DNA of 64,000 bases from an uncultured Pelagibacteraceae bacterium (lineage in GTDB: Bacteria; Pseudomonadota; Alphaproteobacteria; Pelagibacterales; Pelagibacteraceae), in the NCBI GenBank assembly GCA_902577525.1, contig CACGZG010000003.1, positions 1 through 64,000 of the forward strand. Direction: 5' to 3'. Below, in pieces: positions 57,477 through 64,000 of this stretch. A model generated the notes under the pieces. That model saw nothing but the letters and a program-made list of their open reading frames with translations, had not been told where the DNA came from and made no database searches. The position numbers were made by a program, and so were the translations under genes. The first letter of the stretch is position 1; the number at the start of each line of letters is the position of its first letter.

Positions 57477-57845
57477 TTATTTTTTTAAATCTTTTAACAT
57501 TTTTGAAATTTTTTCTAATTTTATTTTTAAATTATTTGTTTTTATAGATTGATTTATATTTTCGTCAACATTTAAAGTTTCTTTTTTATTTAAAATTTTT
57601 TTAACGCCATTTATAGTCATTCCTTGTTCTTTTAAAAGAAAATGAACTTTTTTTAATAATATAATATTTTTCTCATCGTAATATCTTCTATTTCCCGATA
57701 ATATTATTGGTTTAATTTGTTTAAACTCTTTTTCCCAATAACGTATAGTATGCGTTGGAAGTGAATGACCTTTCCTTGATTTAAGACGAAGTAATTTTAC
57801 AACTTCACCTATTGTCTTATAAGCATTTAACGATTTAATTATCAT
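57477..57845 (-). CDS. MerR-family transcriptional regulator
   Basis: A 122-residue regulator: a winged helix-turn-helix (about 10-80) with KTIGEVVKLLRL, HTIRYWEKEF and NRRYYDEKNIILLKKV, followed by a lysine-rich helical tail. There are no cysteines for metal sensing. It overlaps ihfA by 11 bases. This ihfA-merR pairing is standard in alphaproteobacteria; the targets are unknown. Confidence 0.85.
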   Translation of the reverse strand: MIIKSLNAYKTIGEVVKLLRLKSRKGHSLPTHTIRYWEKEFKQIKPIILSGNRRYYDEKNIILLKKVHFLLKEQGMTINGVKKILNKKETLNVDENINQSIKTNNLKIKLEKISKMLKDLKK

Positions 57846-58134
57846 TTTTAAAATTTACATATTTCTTAAAATCTTTTGATGGTTTAAATAAAACAACATT
57901 TCTTTTTGAAATGGTCTTTTTTTCCTTAGTTTTTGGATTTCTACCTATTCTTGATTTTTTCAATCTTAATGAAAAAGTACCAAATTTTGAAATTTTAATT
58001 TTCCCTTCTTTAATTAAATTTTCAATTATCAAAGAAAAAAATTCTTCAATTAAGCTTTCAGATATTTGTTTTGAAAAACCAATCTGCATATATACTACAT
58101 TAACTAAGTCTTTTTTAGTTAAATTAACTCTCAT
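57835..58134 (-). CDS. ihfA: Integration host factor subunit alpha
   Basis: A 99-residue HU/IHF-fold DNA-bending protein. It has LTKKDLVNVVYMQIGFSKQ at the start, GKIKISKFGTFSLR and the DNA-intercalating Pro arm in GRNPKTKE. It is IHF-alpha rather than HU by its place after plsX and before merR. IHF often assists tyrosine recombinases, such as the one at 13,061. Confidence 0.88.
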   Translation of the reverse strand: MRVNLTKKDLVNVVYMQIGFSKQISESLIEEFFSLIIENLIKEGKIKISKFGTFSLRLKKSRIGRNPKTKEKKTISKRNVVLFKPSKDFKKYVNFKNDN

Positions 58135-58137
58135 CTA

Positions 58138-59139
58138 TTAAATATTACTTTTTATTTTTTCTATTAAATTACCTTTAATAATTCTATTACAAACATCTAA
58201 AGAATTTGAAAAACCAATATAATCCGTTCCACCATGACTTTTAACTACAGGTGAGTCAAGTCCAATAAATATTGCACCATTATATAATCTTGGATCTAAT
58301 CTTTTTTTGAATTTTTTAAGATTTACAATATTCATTAATGATGAAATTTTTCCTAAAATAGAACCACTTAAAGCTTTTTTTAACTCATCAGTTATAAAAC
58401 TTGCTGTACCTTCAGCTGTTTTTAAAGCAACATTTCCAGTAAATCCGTCTGAAACAATTACATTTACATTTCCATTCATCAGTTCATTCCCCTCAATATA
58501 TCCAACAAAATCAAAATTATCATTTTTTTTTTCATTCAATTTTTGAAAAGTATTTTTTATAATTTCATTTCCTTTAAGCTCCTCAGATCCTATGTTTAAT
58601 AAAGCAACACGTGGTATTTCATTTGGATAAAGAGATTTATATAATGAACTTCCCATAATTGAAAAGTCTACTAAGTTTTTTGTATCACAATCAATATTAG
58701 CTCCTAAATCTAAAACTACGCTCATTCCCTTTTTGTTTGGCCATAGTGCTGATAAAGCTGGTTTATCTATATTTTCAATCATTTTTAAATTTAATTTTGC
58801 TATAACAAGAAGTGCACCAGTATTACCAGCTGAAATAACTATATCTGCTTCCTTTTTTTTCACACTGTCAATAGATAACCACATACTAGTATCTTTACCA
58901 CGTTTAGCAGCCTCGAGAGGACTATCTGTACTTTCAACTTTTTTTTTTGTGTCTATAATTTCATAAAAATTTTTGTTTAGTCGGTTTCCGAGATAATTTT
59001 GAATTTTTTCTTTATCTCCAAATATTTTATAGTAATTTTCTTTATTATTTTTATTGTTATGAATTATTCCATCAATAATCTTATTTGGTGAATTATCACC
59101 ACCCATTGCATCAACTGCAATTTTAATGAGATCTTTCAT
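58138..59139 (-). CDS. plsX: Phosphate acyltransferase PlsX
   Basis: A 333-residue enzyme making acyl-phosphate from acyl-ACP for phospholipid synthesis. Its motifs are IAVDAMGGDNSP at the N-terminus, VISAGNTGALL, LDLGANIDC and VSDGFTGNVALKTAEG. The usual downstream fabH is missing: ihfA starts 3 bases after the plsX stop. Confidence 0.95.
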   Translation of the reverse strand: MKDLIKIAVDAMGGDNSPNKIIDGIIHNNKNNKENYYKIFGDKEKIQNYLGNRLNKNFYEIIDTKKKVESTDSPLEAAKRGKDTSMWLSIDSVKKKEADIVISAGNTGALLVIAKLNLKMIENIDKPALSALWPNKKGMSVVLDLGANIDCDTKNLVDFSIMGSSLYKSLYPNEIPRVALLNIGSEELKGNEIIKNTFQKLNEKKNDNFDFVGYIEGNELMNGNVNVIVSDGFTGNVALKTAEGTASFITDELKKALSGSILGKISSLMNIVNLKKFKKRLDPRLYNGAIFIGLDSPVVKSHGGTDYIGFSNSLDVCNRIIKGNLIEKIKSNI

Positions 59140-59152
59140 TGCTAGATCAATA

Positions 59153-59335
59153 TTATTCTTTAGGGTCTATAACTTGTCTTCCCTTGTACATACCAGTCTT
59201 TAAATCTAAGTGATGAGAAAGTCGATATTCACCAGACTTTTTATCCTCAATTACATTCTTAGATGAAAATTTCATATTTTGAGCTCTTCTCATACCAGTT
59301 CTGGAAGGTGTTTGTTTTCGTTTAGGTACAGCCAT
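59153..59335 (-). CDS. rpmF: 50S ribosomal protein L32
   Basis: A 60-residue L32 starting [20 protein letters not shown] and containing CxxC-free HHLDLKTG. It lies 13 bases upstream of plsX (the conserved rpmF-plsX pair) and two bases after the bc1 chaperone gene. Confidence 0.95.
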   Translation of the reverse strand: MAVPKRKQTPSRTGMRRAQNMKFSSKNVIEDKKSGEYRLSHHLDLKTGMYKGRQVIDPKE

Positions 59336-59337
59336 AA

Positions 59338-59805
59338 TTATGGATTACTTACACTGTTTAAATAAGAATTCAAACTTTTTTTTTTTAATTTTTCCTTAAA
59401 ATTATCAAAATAGTCAACTAAATAATCTATTTTTTTAAAATTATCTAAATAAATTGAAATTTTATTTTCTTTTTCCGTTTTAGATAAATTTTCCCAAAAA
59501 TGAATATCAGAAACTATTGAATGAAATAGATTTATATAATCTTTCATTTTTTTATTAATTGATTGATCCCCGTAACCAATTTCTCTTATACTAAGTTCTA
59601 ATTGTCTAAAATTAAAATCATAAATTTCTTGCAATTGCTTAGAATTATCGTTGTTTTTAAATACTTTTAGAAAAAAAGCAAAATGTATTAAAAAAAAAAT
59701 AAGTCTATCTGAAAAAGTGTCTTGTTTGATTATTTCTTTATATAAATTTTTATTTGTGGTTAATTTAATAAAATTATTGTAAAGATCTATGTAATTTTGG
59801 CTCAT
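59338..59805 (-). CDS. Ubiquinol-cytochrome c chaperone (CBP3/UQCC1-like)
   Basis: A 155-residue protein carrying the family signature [20 protein letters not shown], which is close to the LREMGVGD-VpK-mk motif of CBP3/UQCC1, the assembly factor for cytochrome bc1. The rest is divergent and lysine/asparagine-rich. Its start codon overlaps that of the divergent bamE by two bases (CATG). Confidence 0.75.
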   Translation of the reverse strand: MSQNYIDLYNNFIKLTTNKNLYKEIIKQDTFSDRLIFFLIHFAFFLKVFKNNDNSKQLQEIYDFNFRQLELSIREIGYGDQSINKKMKDYINLFHSIVSDIHFWENLSKTEKENKISIYLDNFKKIDYLVDYFDNFKEKLKKKSLNSYLNSVSNP

Positions 59806-60268
59806 GAAAATTTATTTATTAATTATCTCTATATTATTATTTAACACAAGTTGTTCTATAGATAATGTGGTTAAACATCACGGTATTCCTTTCTTAGAAA
59901 AAAAACAAAAAAAAATAATTATACTAAATTCAAATAAAAATGATGTAGAATTAATATTAGGCCCTCCCTCTACCGAAAGTTCATTTGACAAAGATGTTTG
60001 GATATACATAGAAAGGAAAACAACAGTTAGTAAACTGAGATCTTTAGGACAAAAAAAGCTTTTGACCAACAATGTACTTGTTTTAGAATTTGATAAAAAG
60101 GGCATCTTAGTCCAAAAAAAATTCTATGACAAAAATGAGATGAATAATATAAAAATTTCAAAAAAAGAAACATCAGTTCTTAATAAAAAAGATACATTTA
60201 TAAAAAATATACTTATAGGTTTAAGACAAAAAATAAATGATCCGCTTGGTCAAAGACAAGCAAAATAA
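59804..60268 (+). CDS. bamE: Outer membrane assembly lipoprotein BamE (SmpA/OmlA)
   Basis: A 154-residue lipoprotein (signal ending NTSC, Cys17) with the SmpA/OmlA core: NSNKNDVELILGPPSTESSF then WIYIERK, and VLVLEFDKKGILV. It helps the BAM complex insert outer-membrane proteins. The C-terminal ~50 residues are a lysine-rich extension. The gene shares its start with the divergent chaperone gene, so each promoter must lie inside the other coding sequence. Confidence 0.88.
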   Translation: MKIYLLIISILLFNTSCSIDNVVKHHGIPFLEKKQKKIIILNSNKNDVELILGPPSTESSFDKDVWIYIERKTTVSKLRSLGQKKLLTNNVLVLEFDKKGILVQKKFYDKNEMNNIKISKKETSVLNKKDTFIKNILIGLRQKINDPLGQRQAK

Positions 60269-60278
60269 AAAAAATTAA

Positions 60279-62384
60279 TTAACCTGCAATCACTGCCAAT
60301 AATAATAACGCAACAATATTCGTTATTTTTATCATTGGATTTACAGCTGGACCAGCTGTGTCTTTATAAGGATCACCAACGGTATCACCTGTAACAGCTG
60401 CTTTGTGGGCTTCAGAACCTTTTCCTCCATGATTACCATCTTCAATATATTTCTTAGCATTATCCCAGGCTCCACCTCCAGCAGTCATAGAAACAGCTAC
60501 AAATAAACCTGTGATAATAACACCTAACAACATTGCACCAACTGATGCTAAAGCTGCAACCTGACCTCCAATGGCATAAATTATCAAATATAATACAATT
60601 GGTGATAAAACAGGTAGTAAAGATGGAATAATCATCTCTTTAATTGCTGCTACAGTTAATAAGTCAACTAATTTAGCGTAATCAGGTTTTTGTTTTCTTT
60701 TCATTATGCCTGGAAATTTTTTAAACTGTCTTCTAACTTCAATCACTACTGCTCCACCAGCTCTTCCAACAGCTTGCATGCCCATTGAACCAAATAAATA
60801 TGGAAGCATACCACCAATCAAAAGACCAACTACAACGTATGGATTAGATAAATCAAAAGTTACTACTATACCTTCTAATTTTGAACCAGCTACTTTAGAA
60901 AAATGCTTGATATCCTCAGTATAAGCAGCAAAAAGAACTAAAGCTCCCAAACCAGCTGATCCAATTGCATAACCTTTTGTAACTGCTTTAGTTGTGTTTC
61001 CTACGGCATCTAATGCATCTGTAGTTTTTCTCACGTTATTAGGTAATTTAGACATTTCAGCAATACCACCAGCATTATCAGTCACAGGACCGTAGGCATC
61101 AAGTGCAACAACCATTCCAGCTAAAGCAAGCATTGTTGTTACAGCAATAGCGATTCCGTATAAACCTGCAATTTGATTAGTCAATAAAATACCAGCTACG
61201 ATTATTAAAGCTGGTATCGCTGTTGCTTCCAAAGAAATAGCTAGACCCTGTATCACATTTGTTCCATGACCAGTAGTTGAAGAACTAGCAACACTTCTAA
61301 CTGGTCTATAATTTGTGCCTGTATAATATTCAGTAACCCAAATTAACAATCCTGTAATAATTAAACCAATTACACCACAATAATATAAATCCATTCCAGA
61401 AAATGATTTGTTGTTTAAGTCATATGTATTTTCTAAACCTAAAACAAAATCAGTTACAGGATATAGAATAATTAAAGAAGCTAAGGCAGAAACTACAAAG
61501 CCTTTATACAATGCACCCATTACATTTTTACTTTTGCCAAGTTTTACAAAAAAAGTTCCAATTATCGATGTAAGTATACAGGCACCTCCAATTGTTAGAG
61601 GATAAATCATCATAGACATATCACCAGGAAAGAAAATTGATGATAAAACCATTGTAGCAACTATTGTTACAGCATAAGTCTCAAATAAGTCAGCAGCCAT
61701 ACCTGCACAATCACCAACGTTATCACCTACGTTATCAGCAATTACAGCAGGATTTCTCGGATCATCTTCTGGTATTCCAGCTTCAACTTTTCCAACTAAA
61801 TCTGCCCCAACATCAGCTCCTTTAGTAAAAATTCCTCCACCAAGTCTTGCAAAAATTGAAATTAAAGAAGCACCAAACCCCAAAGCTACAAGAGCATTAA
61901 CAATTTCTCTTTCATCAATATTAAATTTTAATAATAAATAATAATAAACAGCAATTGCTAAAAGAGCTAAACCCGCAACAAGCATGCCAGTCACAGCACC
62001 GGACTTAAAAGCAACTGAGAGACCGCTTGCTAATCCTTTTCTAGACGCCTCTGCTGTCCTAACATTTGCTTGAACAGAAACCAACATTCCAACATAACCT
62101 GCTATACCAGATAATGCTGCACCAATTAAATAACCCAATCCAACAAGTGGACTAAATGCAACGCTAACAATAACCAACACAACAACACCAACAATTGCAA
62201 TAGTTTTGTACTGTCTTGCCAAATAAGCTTTAGCACCAATTTGAATAGCAGACGCAATATCTTGCATCTTAGAATTACCTGCACTTGAATTCAAAATATT
62301 TTTTCCTGTAAAATATCCATAAACGATTGATAAAAGTCCGGCAAAAATAGTATATAAAAGAATAGTTTCAATTGTAGTGTTCAT
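60279..62384 (-). CDS. hppA: Membrane-bound H+-translocating pyrophosphatase (K+-independent type)
   Basis: A 701-residue, 16-helix pump coupling PPi hydrolysis to H+ export. Catalytic motifs include [37 protein letters not shown] and [10 protein letters not shown]...[21 protein letters not shown]. The segment [10 protein letters not shown] has Lys where K+-dependent enzymes have Ala, the mark of the K+-independent class. It conserves energy from biosynthetic PPi. It lies downstream of thiL in the ribH-nusB-thiL series. Confidence 0.96.
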   Translation of the reverse strand: MNTTIETILLYTIFAGLLSIVYGYFTGKNILNSSAGNSKMQDIASAIQIGAKAYLARQYKTIAIVGVVVLVIVSVAFSPLVGLGYLIGAALSGIAGYVGMLVSVQANVRTAEASRKGLASGLSVAFKSGAVTGMLVAGLALLAIAVYYYLLLKFNIDEREIVNALVALGFGASLISIFARLGGGIFTKGADVGADLVGKVEAGIPEDDPRNPAVIADNVGDNVGDCAGMAADLFETYAVTIVATMVLSSIFFPGDMSMMIYPLTIGGACILTSIIGTFFVKLGKSKNVMGALYKGFVVSALASLIILYPVTDFVLGLENTYDLNNKSFSGMDLYYCGVIGLIITGLLIWVTEYYTGTNYRPVRSVASSSTTGHGTNVIQGLAISLEATAIPALIIVAGILLTNQIAGLYGIAIAVTTMLALAGMVVALDAYGPVTDNAGGIAEMSKLPNNVRKTTDALDAVGNTTKAVTKGYAIGSAGLGALVLFAAYTEDIKHFSKVAGSKLEGIVVTFDLSNPYVVVGLLIGGMLPYLFGSMGMQAVGRAGGAVVIEVRRQFKKFPGIMKRKQKPDYAKLVDLLTVAAIKEMIIPSLLPVLSPIVLYLIIYAIGGQVAALASVGAMLLGVIITGLFVAVSMTAGGGAWDNAKKYIEDGNHGGKGSEAHKAAVTGDTVGDPYKDTAGPAVNPMIKITNIVALLLLAVIAG

Positions 62385-62465
62385 ATTAACTTTAATTATG
62401 TAGTTGGTTGTTAGTTTTAAAAGCCGGACAATACAAAAAAAGCAATAAAACGCAACGATTAACTT

Positions 62466-63425
62466 CTAAAAACTGTGAAAATAACCTTTATTTTTAAGGG
62501 TAATATTCTTATTTTTTTCATCAATAATTTGTGATTTCTGAGAAACTGGACAAATTTTTCCTATTTTTGAAACCTTGATACCTAAATCTTTAAAAGATTG
62601 AGCGATGATTCTAGATTTTGATCGAGAAGCTGTAAATAAGATCTGGTAATCGTCACCACGTGAAATACATGTTTGTTTTTTGATCTTCTTTAAATTGATT
62701 AACTTTTTTAAATTTTTTGAAACAGGAATATCTTTAAAGTATAATATATATGACAATTTCTGTTTATTAATTAATTTTTCCAAATCAGCAATTAAACCAT
62801 CAGATATATCTATTGATGTGTTTGCAAGTGATAATAATTTTTTTGATATGTTGGTATATATTTCAGGACAAAAATATTTTTTTTGAAAATAATTATTCAA
62901 AATTTTACTCAAGTTCAATTTTTTTTTTAAAATTTTTAATCCAATAAAACTATCTCCTAAATTTCCAGTCACATAGATATCGTCATTAACCTTTGCTCGA
63001 TTCCTTGATATTATTTTGTTTGAAAAACCAATAGTTGTTATCGTAAAACTTAATTTTTTTGAAAATACAGTATCCCCACCAGATAAATAAATTGAATATT
63101 TTTTTTGTTCTTGGTTAAGAGAAGAAGAAATTTTCTTTAGATTATTTTTTGAAAAAGATTTTTTATTACCAGAAGCAGAAATAAAATAATATTTGGGATA
63201 TACTCCCTTACATATTAAATCAGAAATAGAGGATCTGAGAATTTTTTTAATAACTAGTCCTGGGTATCTAAAATCAATAAAATGAACACCCTCGATGTAA
63301 GTATCAATAGAAATTACTAATTTTTTTGATTTATCAAAAAAAACATCATCGTTCAAATCTAAGGAACTTTTGTTATAAGATGATAAATTAGAAAAATATT
63401 TTTTTATAAGTTCAAATTCATGCAT
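62466..63425 (-). CDS. thiL: Thiamine-monophosphate kinase
   Basis: A 319-residue PurM-like kinase making thiamine diphosphate from the monophosphate. It has LVISIDTYIEGVHF, ISDLICKGVYPKY, LSGGDTVFS, VTGNLGDSFIGL, DISDGLIADLEKL and SRGDDYQILFT. No TPP riboswitch was seen nearby. The start overlaps nusB by 8 bases. Confidence 0.93.
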   Translation of the reverse strand: MHEFELIKKYFSNLSSYNKSSLDLNDDVFFDKSKKLVISIDTYIEGVHFIDFRYPGLVIKKILRSSISDLICKGVYPKYYFISASGNKKSFSKNNLKKISSSLNQEQKKYSIYLSGGDTVFSKKLSFTITTIGFSNKIISRNRAKVNDDIYVTGNLGDSFIGLKILKKKLNLSKILNNYFQKKYFCPEIYTNISKKLLSLANTSIDISDGLIADLEKLINKQKLSYILYFKDIPVSKNLKKLINLKKIKKQTCISRGDDYQILFTASRSKSRIIAQSFKDLGIKVSKIGKICPVSQKSQIIDEKNKNITLKNKGYFHSF

Positions 63426-63822
63426 TATTTAATCTTATTTTCTTTGCAACATGGTCTAATAAAGCATTTAGATATTTTGTTTGTGAGTCACTCAAAAAAA
63501 AATTAGAAGCATCAAGATATTCTTTAATGATTATTCTTATTGAAAGATTCGGTTTATATAAAAGCTCATAAGTAGCTGATTTTAATATTATTTGAAATAC
63601 TTTATCTAAATTTCTAAACTTTAATTCATTTCCTAAATTTTTATCCAATTCATCAACTAATAAGTCGTTTCGCTCAATTGTTCCATTAACTATATCCTTT
63701 ATAAACTTTTTAAATCTATGTTTGGGAAAATCAATTATTTCTTCTTCATTTAAAAGTTTCCCATATAATTTTTGAATAATTATTACTCTAGGATTATTTT
63801 TTGGACTATAGTAACTTTTCAT
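63418..63822 (-). CDS. nusB: Transcription antitermination factor NusB
   Basis: A 134-residue, all-helical factor that binds boxA RNA with S10 in rRNA antitermination. The C-terminal ILKSATYELLYKPNLSIRIIIKEYLDASNFF matches NusB in two neighbouring helices, ending with LNALLDHVAKKIR. The N-terminus is divergent. It overlaps the ribH stop by 4 bases (ATGA). Confidence 0.88.
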   Translation of the reverse strand: MKSYYSPKNNPRVIIIQKLYGKLLNEEEIIDFPKHRFKKFIKDIVNGTIERNDLLVDELDKNLGNELKFRNLDKVFQIILKSATYELLYKPNLSIRIIIKEYLDASNFFLSDSQTKYLNALLDHVAKKIRLNNA

Positions 63823-64000
63823 TTTTGTGACAAAACTGATATAATTGCATTTGCAGCTTCAGCACCCTTTTTTTTTCTGGCCTTTGCTTGCTTCATATTT
63901 AAACAAGTTAAAATTCCATTACCTATTGGTTTTTTTGTGTTTATAGATAAATTCATAATTGCGTCTGTAGAGGCTTTTGAAATAAAATCAAAATGAGGTG
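63819..64000 (-). CDS. ribH: 6,7-dimethyl-8-ribityllumazine synthase, C-terminal part
   Basis: About 60 C-terminal residues are inside the window; the gene starts beyond base 64,000. The segment HFDFISKASTDAIMNL, then PIGNGILTCLNMKQAKAR and GAEAANAIISVL, is characteristic of lumazine synthase, the penultimate step of riboflavin synthesis. The ribH-nusB-thiL order is standard. Confidence 0.9.
   Translation of the reverse strand, partial: PHFDFISKASTDAIMNLSINTKKPIGNGILTCLNMKQAKARKKKGAEAANAIISVLSQK

Overview
The window is a gene-dense, strongly A+T-rich bacterial chromosome segment that looks like an alphaproteobacterium of the SAR11 / Pelagibacterales group. The reasons are the very low G+C, lysine/asparagine/isoleucine-rich proteins, intergenic gaps often of 0-10 bases, alphaproteobacterial gene orders (argS-nagZ-scpAB-tatABC-serS; mltB-rlpA-dacC-tmk-holB-metG-tatD; ssb-gyrA-coaD-ppi-tgt; rpmF-plsX-ihfA-merR; ribH-nusB-thiL-hppA), a complex I NDUFS4-type accessory subunit, a CBP3/UQCC-type bc1 chaperone, and a tandem SAM-II/SAM-V-like riboswitch before metY, an element class known from Candidatus Pelagibacter. 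The assignment rests on recognition, not on a database search.

Layout. 1-11,793 (+): core genes for dNTP hydrolysis (dgt end), arginyl- and seryl-tRNA synthesis, peptidoglycan recycling (nagZ), chromosome condensation (scpAB), Tat export, Sec accessory subunits (yajC-secD-secF) and two small-molecule transporters. 11,794-14,014: an accessory patch holding about 430 bases without a convincing gene, a short MGMT-type DNA repair protein, a G+C-rich structured RNA with its own terminator, a two-helix micro-protein, and a Cre-like tyrosine recombinase preceded by a loxP-like palindrome. 14,011-23,792: a surface-glycan island (methyltransferase, GT11, GT9, sugar aminotransferase, fused double glycosyltransferase, hydroxyacyl-CoA-dehydrogenase-like protein, hexapeptide acyltransferase, metallo-beta-lactamase-fold protein, Gfo/Idh dehydrogenase). 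A GIY-YIG protein and tRNA-Glu lie between it and the core genome.

24,045-37,950 is core again: glpX, an SbmA/BacA-like transporter, the complex I subunit, tRNA-Pro, nhaA, glutathione peroxidase, a sugar epimerase, then a long minus-strand operon for cell wall, replication and translation (mltB to the phosphodiesterase-like gene). In it metG is split by one extra base in an 8-base homopolymer. 38,037-47,399: tRNA-Ser, sdhE, recG, a DUF502 protein, an M48 peptidase with a Tat-type lipoprotein signal, tRNA-Lys, tgt (two of four zinc ligands missing), a cyclophilin, coaD, gyrA and ssb. 47,490-64,000: uvrA, a PuuD-like membrane protein, argC-lipoprotein-hom, rpsI/rplM, riboswitch-controlled metY, ctaA, chorismate mutase, rpmG, merR, ihfA, plsX, rpmF, the bc1 chaperone, bamE, a K+-independent type H+-pyrophosphatase, thiL, nusB and the end of ribH.

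The points most worth a second look are the recombinase with its candidate crossover site, the neighbouring unidentified structured RNA, protein starts placed 2 and 7 bases after tRNA CCA ends, the metG frameshift, the zinc-site loss in Tgt, and the tandem riboswitch on metY.
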